NCBI RefSeq assembly: GCF_019904255.1
Contig: NZ_CP063203.1
Location: 1,798,001 to 1,862,000 of the forward strand
Length of the DNA stretch: 64,000 nt
Source: Marixanthomonas sp. SCSIO 43207
GTDB taxonomy: Bacteria > Bacteroidota > Bacteroidia > Flavobacteriales > Flavobacteriaceae
Direction: 5' to 3'
Shown: in pieces, positions 53,296 through 62,620 of the stretch
Position numbering within the stretch: position 1 is the first letter of the stretch
Layout of the letters: every line of letters begins with the position of its first letter
Made by a program: the position numbers and the translations under genes
Notes under the pieces: model-generated
Database searches by the model: none
Seen by the model: the letters and a program-made list of their open reading frames with translations, nothing else
Told to the model about the DNA's origin: nothing

Positions 53296-54249
53296 TTATT
53301 TACGCGAGATTACTTTATTTACCGCATGTACAATAGCTTTTGCGTTTAAGCCGTATTTATCCATTAATTGATCTGGTGTGCCAGATTCTCCAAAAGTATC
53401 TTGCGTAGCCACAAACTCTTGTGGAGTTGGGGCATTTTTGGCTAATACTCGGGCAACACTCTCACCAAGACCACCTAAATAATTATGCTCTTCAGCAGTA
53501 ACAATGCACCCTGTTTTAGTAACGCTATCAATAATACTTTTATTGTCTAAAGGTTTTATAGTGTGTATGTTAATCACTTCTGCACTTATACCTTTTTGGT
53601 TTAACTCTTCTGCAGCTTGTAATGCTTCCCATACCAAATGACCTGTTGCTACTATAGTAACATCGGTACCTTCTTGCAGGTGAACGGCTTTTCCTATTTC
53701 AAAGGTTTGATTTTCATCTGTAAAGTTGGCTACTTTTGGTCTTCCAAAACGTAAGTAAACTGGTCCTTGATGTTCTGCAATAGCTAGGGTTGCTGCTTTT
53801 GTTTGATTGTAATCGCAAGTGTTTATTACAGTCATTCCCGGAAGCATTTTCATAAGCCCAAGATCTTCAAGAATCTGGTGTGTTGCTCCATCTTCTCCTA
53901 GGGTTACACCGGCATGTGAAGCACAAATTTTTACATTTTTACCGCTATAGGCAATGCTTTGTCGTATTTGATCGTATACTCTTCCTGTAGAAAAATTTGC
54001 AAAAGTACCTGTAAATGGAATTTTACCCCCTATAGTCATTCCTGCTGCCATACCCATCATATTGGCTTCGGCAATTCCTACTTGAAAGAACCGCTCTGGA
54101 TGATTTTCTTTAAACTCATCCATCTTTAACGAGCCGGTTAAATCTGCACAAAGTGCGACTACGTTTTCATTGGTTTTTCCCAATTCAGTCAATCCTGCTC
54201 CAAAACCAGATCGTGTATCTTTTTTTCCGCTGTCTGTATATTTTTTCAT
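53296..54249 (-). CDS. Transketolase, C-terminal part (split enzyme)
   Basis: 317 residues covering the pyrimidine-binding and C-terminal domains: RSGFGAGLTELGK, the Glu in RFFQVGIAEANMMGMAAGM, GPVYLRFGRPKVA, EVINIHTIKPLDN. It pairs with the N-terminal protein encoded 17 bases upstream to make one transketolase, which shifts two-carbon units in the pentose phosphate pathway. Split genes are normal in many Bacteroidota. Confidence 0.93.
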   Translation of the reverse strand: MKKYTDSGKKDTRSGFGAGLTELGKTNENVVALCADLTGSLKMDEFKENHPERFFQVGIAEANMMGMAAGMTIGGKIPFTGTFANFSTGRVYDQIRQSIAYSGKNVKICASHAGVTLGEDGATHQILEDLGLMKMLPGMTVINTCDYNQTKAATLAIAEHQGPVYLRFGRPKVANFTDENQTFEIGKAVHLQEGTDVTIVATGHLVWEALQAAEELNQKGISAEVINIHTIKPLDNKSIIDSVTKTGCIVTAEEHNYLGGLGESVARVLAKNAPTPQEFVATQDTFGESGTPDQLMDKYGLNAKAIVHAVNKVISRK

Positions 54250-54266
54250 TGTACGTTAATTCAGAA

Positions 54267-55112
54267 TTAATAATCACCCAGCGTTTCCGGGTTTTGCGAT
54301 AGTGCTATTTCTAGCTGTTCATCATTTGGTGCTTTTCCATGCCAAGCGTGGGTGTGCATCATAAAGTCTACACCATTGCCCATCACCGTGTGTAGTAAAA
54401 CACAAATAGGTTTCCCATTGCCTGTTCTATCCTTTGCATTTTCTAGCCCGTTAATTACTTCAGATAGTTTGTTACCTTCTTCTATTTCTAAAACTTCCCA
54501 ACCGAACGCTTCAAACTTTTCTTTTACGTTGCCTAACGGAAGCACATTTTGAGTAGCACCATCAATTTGTTGACCGTTTAAATCAACAGTAACAATCAAA
54601 TTATCTACTCTATTTCCGGCAGCATACATTAATGCTTCCCAGTTTTGACCTTCTTGAAGTTCGCCATCACCGCAGAGAGCATAGACAAGGTTGTTGTCAT
54701 TATTTAATTTTTTTGTTTCTGCAGCACCTATAGCTACAGAAATACCTTGACCTAATGATCCTGAAGCTATGCGCACACCGGGCAACCCTTCGTGAGTTGT
54801 TGGGTGTCCTTGTAAGCGAGAATCAATGTGACGAAAGGTCTTTAACTCTTCTACAGGAAAATAACCCGAACGTGCTAAAACACTATAAAAAACTGGAGAA
54901 ATATGACCGTTTGAAAGAAAGAAAAGGTCTTCTCCAATACCATCCATATTAAACTCTTTGTTGTGATTCATTACCTCTTGGTATAAAGCCACAAAAAATT
55001 CTGTACAGCCTAATGAACCTCCTGGGTGCCCCGAATTTACTGCGTGAACCTGCCTTAAAATATCTCTTCTTACTTGTATCACCAAGTTTTCAAGATGTTG
55101 TAAATCTGCCAT
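54267..55112 (-). CDS. Transketolase, N-terminal part (split enzyme)
   Basis: 281 residues from the ATG at 55112 (MADLQHLENLVIQVRRDILRQ). An ATG 27 bases earlier adds MMLKTKIIQ, not conserved, and is rejected. Thiamine diphosphate and metal binding: HAVNSGHPGGSLGCTEFF, SLGQGISVAIGAAETKK, GDGELQEGQNWEALMYAAG and DLNGQQIDGA. It forms a functional enzyme with the downstream protein. Confidence 0.93.
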   Translation of the reverse strand: MADLQHLENLVIQVRRDILRQVHAVNSGHPGGSLGCTEFFVALYQEVMNHNKEFNMDGIGEDLFFLSNGHISPVFYSVLARSGYFPVEELKTFRHIDSRLQGHPTTHEGLPGVRIASGSLGQGISVAIGAAETKKLNNDNNLVYALCGDGELQEGQNWEALMYAAGNRVDNLIVTVDLNGQQIDGATQNVLPLGNVKEKFEAFGWEVLEIEEGNKLSEVINGLENAKDRTGNGKPICVLLHTVMGNGVDFMMHTHAWHGKAPNDEQLEIALSQNPETLGDY

Positions 55113-55299
55113 TTGTATTATTTTGGTTTTCAGCATCAAAAATACAGTATTCTAAAAGGGAGGCAAAACTAATTTTGAGCAGTTATTAACGATTTTAATG
55201 AAGTTATTAAGGTTACCTTTTTTACTCAATTTTATTTAAACTTAAATTTCAGAAAACTTTCAAAATAAAACTTAACCTATTTATCTAAACAAATCCTAC

Positions 55300-55307
55300 T
55301 ATCTTTG
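55300..55307 (+). promoter_or_regulatory. Probable -7 element for tgt-lptF-eamA
   Basis: TATCTTTG, an exact TAnnTTTG, 44 bases before the tgt start. No TTG stands at 19-20 bases upstream. Confidence 0.5.
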
Positions 55308-55351
55308 CAACTGCTTATTAAAGAAGATAAGCAATTCAGAAAAAGTTGTGA

Positions 55352-56482
55352 ATGCATTTTAAATTAGAGAAAACAGATCCTCAAAGTAAAGCTCGAGCCG
55401 GTACAATAACCCTAGACCACGGAACCATCGAAACCCCTATTTTTATGCCGGTAGGAACGGTAGCGAGTGTAAAAGGTGTACACCAAAGAGAACTTACAGA
55501 AGAGATAAACCCAGACATCATCTTAGGAAATACCTACCATTTATATTTACGACCTGAAACTCATATTCTTGAAAAAGCAGGTGGGCTTCATAAATTTATG
55601 AATTGGGACCGAAATATCCTTACCGATAGTGGCGGATATCAAGTGTATTCACTTTCGGCAAATAGAAAAATTAAAGAAGAAGGTGTAAAGTTTAAATCAC
55701 ATATTGACGGAAGTTACCATTTTTTTACTCCCGAAAATGTGATGGAAATACAACGTAGCATAGGAGCAGACATTATTATGGCATTTGATGAATGTACTCC
55801 ATACCCTTGTGATTATAACTATGCAAAACGATCTATGCATATGACCCACAGGTGGCTTGATAGATGTATTAATCATCTTGAGAAAACACCCTTAAAATAT
55901 GATTATAATCAAACACTGTTTCCTATAGTTCAAGGAAGCACGTACAAAGACCTTAGAAAACAATCTGCAGAGTATATAGCATCTGTAGAAGCAGAAGGAA
56001 ATGCTATTGGCGGACTCTCTGTAGGAGAACCTGCTGACGAAATGTATGAAATGACAGAAGTTGTTACCAATATACTTCCTGAAGATAAACCACGTTACCT
56101 TATGGGAGTAGGAACTCCTATAAATATATTGGAAAATATTGCCTTGGGTGTTGATATGTTTGATTGTGTAATGCCTACCAGAAATGGAAGAAATGGTATG
56201 CTATTTACAGCTCACGGAACAATCAATATTAAAAATAAAAAGTGGGAGGCAGATTTCTCACCTATTGATGAAATGGGAATTACTTGGGTAGATACTGCAT
56301 ATAGTAAAGCATATGTAAGGCATCTATTTAAAGTAAATGAACTGTTAGGAAAACAAATAGCAACCATTCATAACTTAGGTTTTTACTTGTGGTTGGTTCG
56401 TGAAGCGAGAAAGCATATCTTAGCAGGAGATTTTGCTTCTTGGAAAAACAAGATGGTTAAACAAATGGATAAGCGACTTTAA
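55352..56482 (+). CDS. tgt: Queuine tRNA-ribosyltransferase without the usual zinc cysteines
   Basis: 376 residues, TIM-barrel. Catalytic residues: LTDSGGYQVYSLS (Asp in the DSGG segment), AFDECTPYPCD, IVQGSTYKDLRKQS, GGLSVGEP and FDCVMPTRNGRNG (nucleophile Asp). The C-terminal zinc site of the E. coli enzyme (CxCxxC and a His) is replaced by DEMGITWVDTAYSKAYVRHL with no Cys; only the His in TIHNLGFYL remains. It swaps guanine 34 for queuine or preQ1 in GUN-anticodon tRNAs. It starts a run with lptF/G (1-base overlap) and eamA. Confidence 0.93.
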   Translation: MHFKLEKTDPQSKARAGTITLDHGTIETPIFMPVGTVASVKGVHQRELTEEINPDIILGNTYHLYLRPETHILEKAGGLHKFMNWDRNILTDSGGYQVYSLSANRKIKEEGVKFKSHIDGSYHFFTPENVMEIQRSIGADIIMAFDECTPYPCDYNYAKRSMHMTHRWLDRCINHLEKTPLKYDYNQTLFPIVQGSTYKDLRKQSAEYIASVEAEGNAIGGLSVGEPADEMYEMTEVVTNILPEDKPRYLMGVGTPINILENIALGVDMFDCVMPTRNGRNGMLFTAHGTINIKNKKWEADFSPIDEMGITWVDTAYSKAYVRHLFKVNELLGKQIATIHNLGFYLWLVREARKHILAGDFASWKNKMVKQMDKRL

Positions 56483-57561
56483 TGTTAAGCATTCTCGATA
56501 AATACATATTAAAAAGGTATTTAGGAACATTTATATTATTGTTGCTATTATTTATTCCTATTGGTATAACTGTAAACCTTGCCGAAAAAATTGATAAAAT
56601 CCTCGAAAACGAGGTTCCATTTATTGAGGTAGCAAAATATTACTTAGACTTTACCATTTATTTTGCCAATTTACTGTTTCCGTTGTTTTTATTTCTTTCA
56701 GTAATATGGTTTACTTCAAAGTTGGCCAATAATACCGAAGTAATTGCTTTTTTAAGTAGCGGAGTTTCCTATTATCGATTTTTGAGACCTTACATGATAG
56801 GAGCAACCATTGTTTGCATTGGAGCTTTGGTCATGGGTATGTATCTAGCGCCAATGGCAAGTAAAGGTTTTAATGAATTTAAATATAAATACCTCAAAAA
56901 AGGAAAGCAAGACCGAGCTCAATCAAACGTTTATAGGCAGATAAGTGACAATGATTATATCTATGTGAGTTATTTTAATGTGAAACAAAAAACAGGAAAT
57001 AACTTTACGCTAGAACATTTTGAAGGTAATGAAATGACCTATAAAATTTCAGCAAGTAGAATTCGATATAATGAAAAAGATAGTACATATAGTCTGTATA
57101 ATTTTAAAAAACGAACTGTAGGTGAACACGAAGATAAACTTCTTACTAAAACAAGAGTAGATACTACTTTTTCTTTTGATATGGAAGACCTAACCCCAGT
57201 AGAGTACATTGCAGAAACACTCAATTTTACCGAGTTGAATGATTTTATCAAACGCGAAAAAGCAAAAGGATCTTCATATATAAACAGGTATGAAGTGGTT
57301 CGTTATAAACGATGGAGTTTGCCCGTTTCAGCATATATTTTGACAGTAATAGCTGTAGCTGTTTCATCAGTTAAAAGACGTGGTGGTATGGGAGTGAACC
57401 TAGCGATTGGTATTGCTATTGGTATGGTATTTATCTTTTTTGATAAAATATTTGGTACAATGGCAGAACAAAGCTCCTTTTCACCTTTTATTGCTACTTG
57501 GTTTCCTAATTTTGTATTTGGTATCTTAGCCATTTACTTACTTAAAAATGCAAAACGCTAA
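56482..57561 (+). CDS. LptF/LptG-family permease (YjgP/YjgQ)
   Basis: 359 residues with six hydrophobic segments: three at the N-terminus (about 15-31, 61-80, 100-120), a periplasmic beta-rich middle (about 130-270) and three near the end (about 278-300, 305-325, 330-352). The start LDKYILKRYLGTFILLLLLFIPI and AEKIDKILENEVPF are typical. LptF/G move lipopolysaccharide from the inner membrane with LptB. It overlaps tgt by one base (TAATG) and eamA by 14. Confidence 0.92.
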   Translation: MLSILDKYILKRYLGTFILLLLLFIPIGITVNLAEKIDKILENEVPFIEVAKYYLDFTIYFANLLFPLFLFLSVIWFTSKLANNTEVIAFLSSGVSYYRFLRPYMIGATIVCIGALVMGMYLAPMASKGFNEFKYKYLKKGKQDRAQSNVYRQISDNDYIYVSYFNVKQKTGNNFTLEHFEGNEMTYKISASRIRYNEKDSTYSLYNFKKRTVGEHEDKLLTKTRVDTTFSFDMEDLTPVEYIAETLNFTELNDFIKREKAKGSSYINRYEVVRYKRWSLPVSAYILTVIAVAVSSVKRRGGMGVNLAIGIAIGMVFIFFDKIFGTMAEQSSFSPFIATWFPNFVFGILAIYLLKNAKR

Positions 57562-58450
57562 ATTACTCAACTACCTCCATTTACACGGTATTGTGTTTAT
57601 TTGGGGGTTTACAGCTGTGCTAGGAGCATTAATTTCTATAGATGCTATTCCGTTAGTTTGGTACAGAATGCTATTGGCGTCGGGTTTTATTTTCCTATTT
57701 ATACTTCTGAAAAAAGAAAAGCTAAAATTTTCAGTAAAAACGCTATCAAAATTCTTTTTTGCAGGGTTTATAATTGCTTTGCATTGGCTCGCTTTTTTTG
57801 GAGCAATTAAAGCATCAAATGTTTCAGTAACCTTGGCAATTATGTCAACGGGTGCTTTCTTTACTTCAATATTAGAACCTTTGTTTTATAAAAGAAAAGT
57901 TATTGGGTATGAAGTATTTTTTGGGGTCATAGTAATTTTGGGGTTGTATTTGATTTTTAATGTAGAAACTAATTATATTTTAGGTATTGGACTAGCGTTA
58001 GCATCTTCTTTTTTAGGAGCAATATTTACAATAATCAATGGTGCACTGGTAGTAAAACATAAAGCTTCGGTTATTTCATTATATGAATTATTTTTTGGAG
58101 CATTGTGCATTACAATTTACCTAGCATTTAAAGGAAAAATTACTCCAGACTTATTTGTTTTATCTGTAAACGATTGGTTATTTTTATTGATTTTAGCCTC
58201 TTTCTGTACTGCATATGCATTTTTAGCCTCGGTACACGTAATGAAGTGGATAACTCCCTACACAGTTATGCTCACAGTAAACCTAGAACCGGTTTATGGA
58301 ATTATATTGGCATTACTTATATTGGGCGATTCAGAATATATGAATGTTGAATTTTATTATGGAGCAGCTATTATTATTGTTACAGTTATAGCAAACGGAA
58401 TAATTAAAAACAGATTGCAAAGAAAAAAAAGGCAATTGCCCAATACCTAA
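57548..58450 (+). CDS. EamA-family drug/metabolite exporter (DMT)
   Basis: 300 residues, about ten hydrophobic helices in two repeats of five. The first begins LHGIVFIWGFTAVLGALISID (split) and the second near GLALASSFLGAIFTIINGAL. DMT carriers export small molecules. The start lies 14 bases before the end of the LptF/G gene. Substrate unknown. Confidence 0.9.
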   Translation: MQNAKLLNYLHLHGIVFIWGFTAVLGALISIDAIPLVWYRMLLASGFIFLFILLKKEKLKFSVKTLSKFFFAGFIIALHWLAFFGAIKASNVSVTLAIMSTGAFFTSILEPLFYKRKVIGYEVFFGVIVILGLYLIFNVETNYILGIGLALASSFLGAIFTIINGALVVKHKASVISLYELFFGALCITIYLAFKGKITPDLFVLSVNDWLFLLILASFCTAYAFLASVHVMKWITPYTVMLTVNLEPVYGIILALLILGDSEYMNVEFYYGAAIIIVTVIANGIIKNRLQRKKRQLPNT

Positions 58451-58503
58451 AAACAAAATTTTATCTTTGTAAGCTAAGCTAAAAACTACAATCTAAAGAT
58501 ACT

Positions 58504-59457
58504 ATGGAATATCTTGAATTTGAACTACCTATAAAAGATTTACAGGAACAATACGAAAAAGCTTGCCAGATTGGTGAAGATAGTGAAGTAGATGTAAGCA
58601 ATACCTGTAAACAGATTGAGAAAAAACTTAAAGAGAAAAAAACCGAAATTTATAAAAACCTTACACCTTGGCAACGCGTTCAATTGTCGCGTCATCCCAA
58701 TCGTCCCTATACCATGGATTACATTAAAGCCATTTGTGGGGATTCTTTTTTAGAATTACACGGTGACCGTAACTTTAAAGATGATAAAGCTATGGTTGGA
58801 GGATTAGGAAAAATTGGTGACCAAAGCTATATGTTTATTGGTCAACAAAAAGGATATAACACCAAAACTCGCCAATACCGAAATTTTGGTATGGCAAATC
58901 CAGAAGGATATCGCAAGGCTTTACGTTTAATGAAATCTGCTGAAAAATTTGGACTGCCTGTTGTTGCCTTTGTTGATACACCGGGAGCATATCCAGGTCT
59001 AGAAGCTGAAGAACGAGGTCAGGGAGAAGCGATAGCACGTAACATTCTTGAAATGACTCGCCTTAAAGTACCAATTATTGTTGTCATCATTGGAGAAGGA
59101 GCCAGTGGAGGTGCTTTAGGTATAGGTGTTGGTGATCGAGTGTTAATGCTAGAAAACACTTGGTATTCTGTTATATCACCAGAAAGTTGTTCTTCTATCC
59201 TTTGGCGTAGTTGGGAGTACAAAGAGCAAGCTGCAGAAGCACTAAAACTTACTGCCAAAGACATGAAAAAACAGAAACTAATAGACACTATCGTTAAAGA
59301 ACCACTGGGTGGAGCACACAGTGATCGACCCAAAACTTTTGCTACAGTTTCAAAAGCAATTGAAAAGGTTTATGATGAATTAAAAATCTTATCACCAAAA
59401 GATTTGGTCAATTTAAGAATGGAAAAATATTCAGAAATGGGTGTCTTTAAAGGCTAA
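58504..59457 (+). CDS. accA: Acetyl-CoA carboxylase carboxyltransferase, alpha subunit
   Basis: 317 residues. The crotonase-fold core is seen in [87 protein letters not shown] and [11 protein letters not shown]. With AccD it moves CO2 from biotin to acetyl-CoA, making malonyl-CoA for fatty acids. The frame is 53 bases after eamA; a TATCTTTG (58462-58469) with TTG 23 bases before it could be its own promoter. Confidence 0.97.
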   Translation: MEYLEFELPIKDLQEQYEKACQIGEDSEVDVSNTCKQIEKKLKEKKTEIYKNLTPWQRVQLSRHPNRPYTMDYIKAICGDSFLELHGDRNFKDDKAMVGGLGKIGDQSYMFIGQQKGYNTKTRQYRNFGMANPEGYRKALRLMKSAEKFGLPVVAFVDTPGAYPGLEAEERGQGEAIARNILEMTRLKVPIIVVIIGEGASGGALGIGVGDRVLMLENTWYSVISPESCSSILWRSWEYKEQAAEALKLTAKDMKKQKLIDTIVKEPLGGAHSDRPKTFATVSKAIEKVYDELKILSPKDLVNLRMEKYSEMGVFKG

Positions 59458-59485
59458 CTTCAATTATAACAACCCTTTCAAAATT

Positions 59486-59511
59486 CCGAAGTTTTTTCTT
59501 CGGTTTTTTTT
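59486..59511 (+). terminator. Terminator after accA
   Basis: CCGAAG pairs with CTTCGG around TTTTTT, followed by eight T. Confidence 0.9.
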
Positions 59512-59536
59512 GTACCTTATTAACAAAGTTTACAAG

Positions 59537-59561
59537 TTATCAACACCCCAAATGTTGAAAA
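59537..59561. promoter_or_regulatory. Two DnaA-box-like sites upstream of dnaB
   Basis: TTATCAACA (59537-59545) and, inverted, TGTTGAAAA (59553-59561; TTTTCAACA on the other strand), each one or two changes from TTATCCACA. Only two sites exist and no AT-rich unwinding cluster stands out, so an origin is not claimed; DnaA control of dnaB is possible. Confidence 0.3.
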
Positions 59562-59623
59562 TCGGTTAATATCGAAGCTCAAAACGCGCACTATTAAATT
59601 AACATTTTATTTACATTCGCTTT

Positions 59624-61177
59624 ATGGAAAAAGTACAGCAGCAAACTAAATTTAAACCTAAGTCTTCTCAGGTAATTTCTTTAGAAAAAGGAAAGCTACC
59701 TCCACAAGCAATTGATTTAGAGCAGGTTGTGCTTGGAGCTATGATGATTGATAAAAAAGGTGTTGATGAAGTAATAGATATCCTACACGCTGAGGTGTTT
59801 TACAAAGATGCTCACAAACATATCTTTGAAGCCATACACACTTTGTTTGAAAATAGCGAACCTATTGACTTATTAACTGTTTCGTCTCAATTAAAAAAGG
59901 ATGCGACTCTTGAAGGAGCAGGTGGTGAGTTTTACTTAGTTCAATTGACCCAAAAAGTGTCTTCTTCTGCACATATTGAATTTCACGCGCGTATTATTCT
60001 TCAGAAATATATACAACGAAGTTTGATTAAAGTTTCAAATGAAATTATTGAAGAATCATACGATGAAACTACCGATGTTTTTGATTTATTAGACACAGCA
60101 GAATCAAAGCTATATGAAATAACACAAGGAAACATTAAGCGCTCTTCTGAAACTGCCCAGCAACTAGTAATACAAGCAAAGAAGAAGATTGAAGAGATAG
60201 CCAATAAAGAAGGGTTATCTGGTATTCCTTCAGGCTTTGAAGATATTGATAAGCTTACATCCGGGTGGCAACCTAGTGATTTGATAATTATCGCTGCGCG
60301 TCCTGGTATGGGTAAAACAGCATTAACACTTTCTATGGCTAGAAATATTGCTGTAGATCACAACATCCCGGTAGCGTTCTTTTCATTAGAGATGTCATCG
60401 GTACAGTTAATTACAAGATTAATTTCTTCTGAAACACAATTGAGTTCAGAAAAACTTCGTACCGGTAATCTTGAAAAACATGAGTGGGAACAGTTAAACG
60501 TAAAAGTAAAAGGTCTTGAAAAAGCGCCTCTTTTTATTGATGATACACCCTCACTTTCAATTTTTGACTTGCGTGCAAAAGCAAGACGGCTTTCCTCGCA
60601 GCACGGGATTAAATTAATTATGGTAGATTACTTGCAGTTGATGACCGCCGGAGGAAGTCAAAAAGGAGGTAATCGTGAACAAGAAATTTCTACTATTTCT
60701 AGAAACTTAAAAGCATTGGCTAAAGAATTAAACGTTCCTGTAATTGCGCTGTCACAGTTATCTCGTGCTGTAGAAACTCGTGGCGGAAGTAAAAGACCAT
60801 TGCTATCTGACCTTCGTGAATCTGGAGCAATTGAGCAAGATGCAGATATTGTGTCATTTATTTATCGTCCTGAATATTATAAAATTGATGAGTGGGACGA
60901 TGAAGAACGAACACCTACTCAAGGTCAAGCAGAGTTTATCGTTGCAAAACACCGTAATGGTGGTCTAGATGAAATAAGACTACGTTTCCTTGGACATTTA
61001 GGACGTTTTGAAAATTTAGAACGATTTGATGTACCAAGCGAAATTCACTCTAGAATGAATGATGCGGCAAATGATGATACATTTAAAACCGATAGCCTAC
61101 CTTCACCTGATGAAGCTTTTGGAAGTTCTATGAACAACGATTTGCCACCAGATGATGATAATGAAGTTCCTTTTTAA
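59624..61177 (+). CDS. dnaB: Replicative DNA helicase DnaB
   Basis: 517 residues. N-terminal domain (LPPQAIDLEQVVLGAMMIDKK) plus linker, then a RecA-like motor with Walker A ARPGMGKTALTLSMARN, Walker B region IKLIMVDYLQLMTAGG, switch SQLSRAVETRGGSKRPLLSDL and the arginine-finger region. The hexamer unwinds DNA at the replication fork. The acidic C-tail (DAANDDTFKTDSLPSPDE) is common in flavobacteria. No intein is present. A DnaA-box-like pair lies 63-87 bases upstream. Confidence 0.96.
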   Translation: MEKVQQQTKFKPKSSQVISLEKGKLPPQAIDLEQVVLGAMMIDKKGVDEVIDILHAEVFYKDAHKHIFEAIHTLFENSEPIDLLTVSSQLKKDATLEGAGGEFYLVQLTQKVSSSAHIEFHARIILQKYIQRSLIKVSNEIIEESYDETTDVFDLLDTAESKLYEITQGNIKRSSETAQQLVIQAKKKIEEIANKEGLSGIPSGFEDIDKLTSGWQPSDLIIIAARPGMGKTALTLSMARNIAVDHNIPVAFFSLEMSSVQLITRLISSETQLSSEKLRTGNLEKHEWEQLNVKVKGLEKAPLFIDDTPSLSIFDLRAKARRLSSQHGIKLIMVDYLQLMTAGGSQKGGNREQEISTISRNLKALAKELNVPVIALSQLSRAVETRGGSKRPLLSDLRESGAIEQDADIVSFIYRPEYYKIDEWDDEERTPTQGQAEFIVAKHRNGGLDEIRLRFLGHLGRFENLERFDVPSEIHSRMNDAANDDTFKTDSLPSPDEAFGSSMNNDLPPDDDNEVPF

Positions 61178-61269
61178 TTTTTAAATAAAGAACTATATCT
61201 TTTTTCTTGTACTAGGAAATCTTTTTCTTTAAGCCAATTTGGCTCAAAATTTGTCGTTATATTCGTATT

Positions 61270-62529
61270 ATGACAAAATTTATCACACTTATATTCCTAC
61301 TATTTTTTTCAGTTCAAGCATCGGCTTCCTATATATTAATTCCTATGGATGCTGAAAATCAAAAAGAACATTTAAAAGCCTACGGAATTACTTATTGGAC
61401 ACTCGAAAGACAAGTAAAAGTAAAGTGGTTGCTCAACTATCGTGGTGGATCCTTTTTAATGCCCAATTCTGAAGAAATTCAAAAAGAATGTCAAATAAGA
61501 GGTGTTTCATTTGAAGTGATTTCAGATAGTAAAACCGAAGAAATACTGAGCCTAATAAGCAGCCCATCTCAAAACATGGAAGCTGTAGTTCTAGAAAAAG
61601 CACCAAAAATTGCTGTATATTCTCCAAAAGGAAATCAGCCATGGGATGATGCTGTAACGATGGTTTTAACCTATGCAGAAATACCTTATACGACTGTATA
61701 TGACAAAGAAGTACTAAGCGATCAATTACTTTTATACGATTGGCTTCACTTACATCACGAAGATTTTACCGGCCAATACGGAAAGTTTTATCGGGCATAC
61801 CGAGCAGCTCCATGGTACATTGAAGAAAAGAAAAACGCCGAAGCTCTAGCTACAGAATTAGGCTACAATAAAGTTTCAGATGAAAAACTGGCTGTTGCTT
61901 TAAAAATACGTGATTACGTTGTGGGCGGTGGTTTTATGTTTGCTATGTGTAGCGCAACCGATAGTTTTGATATTGCATTGGCTGCAGAAGGCGTTGATAT
62001 TTGTGAACCGATGTTTGATGGAGACCCAAGCGAACCTGGTTATCAAAGTAAAATTGATTATAGTAAAACAATGGCCTTTACAGATTTTACGCTAGAGAGA
62101 AGCCCAATGGTTTATGAGTTTTCATCAATAGATATGACCTCAAAAAGAAGAATACCAAAAGAAACTGATTATTTTAGTTTAATGGATTTTTCGGCTAAGT
62201 GGGACCCTATTCCTACTATGTTAGTGCAAAACCATACATCTTTAGTAAAAGGATTTATGGGGCAAACTACTTCATATAAAAGAGATGAAGTAAAAGCAAA
62301 TGTATTAGTTATGGGTGAAAATAAAACAAATAGTGAAGCACGTTATATTCACGGAATAAAAGGAAAAGGATTTTTCACCTTTTATGGAGGTCACGATCCA
62401 GAAGACTATCAACATAGGGTAGGGGACGCCAAGACTGAACTAGCTCTCCATCCCAACTCACCCGGATACCGATTAATACTCAACAATGTTTTATTTCCGG
62501 CTGCCAAAAAGAAGAAGCAAAAAACCTAA
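61270..62529 (+). CDS. Secreted ThuA/GATase1-like protein (often mislabelled asparagine synthetase B)
   Basis: 419 residues with a signal peptide (MTKFITLIFLLFFSVQASAS). The body resembles class-1 glutamine-amidotransferase-like or ThuA-like folds: KIAVYSPKGNQPWDDAV (about 113-129), a nucleophile-elbow-like GGGFMFAMCSATDSFD with Cys227, and the end FYGGHDPEDYQH with His375, then HPNSPGYRLILNNVLFPA. It has no PP-loop or N-terminal Cys nucleophile, so it is not an asparagine synthetase although such a label is, as I recall, common for this family. Function unknown; export suggests a periplasmic role. Confidence 0.82.
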   Translation: MTKFITLIFLLFFSVQASASYILIPMDAENQKEHLKAYGITYWTLERQVKVKWLLNYRGGSFLMPNSEEIQKECQIRGVSFEVISDSKTEEILSLISSPSQNMEAVVLEKAPKIAVYSPKGNQPWDDAVTMVLTYAEIPYTTVYDKEVLSDQLLLYDWLHLHHEDFTGQYGKFYRAYRAAPWYIEEKKNAEALATELGYNKVSDEKLAVALKIRDYVVGGGFMFAMCSATDSFDIALAAEGVDICEPMFDGDPSEPGYQSKIDYSKTMAFTDFTLERSPMVYEFSSIDMTSKRRIPKETDYFSLMDFSAKWDPIPTMLVQNHTSLVKGFMGQTTSYKRDEVKANVLVMGENKTNSEARYIHGIKGKGFFTFYGGHDPEDYQHRVGDAKTELALHPNSPGYRLILNNVLFPAAKKKKQKT

Positions 62530-62558
62530 TTCATCATTATTAGATTTTATTGAAATAA

Positions 62559-62590
62559 AAAAGAGCCTTTCAAATTTGAAGGGCTCTTTT
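62559..62590. terminator. Terminator shared by the ThuA-like gene and rplT
   Basis: AAAAGAGCC/GGCTCTTTT with an inner TTTCAAATTTGAAG; T-rich ends on both strands. Confidence 0.83.
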
Positions 62591-62620
62591 CATATAGTGA
62601 AATAAATACAGTTTATAAAT

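Noticed and set aside
59510-59623. A replication origin next to dnaB
   Set aside because: Only two weak DnaA-like sites and no clustered boxes or dnaA/dnaN genes are present.
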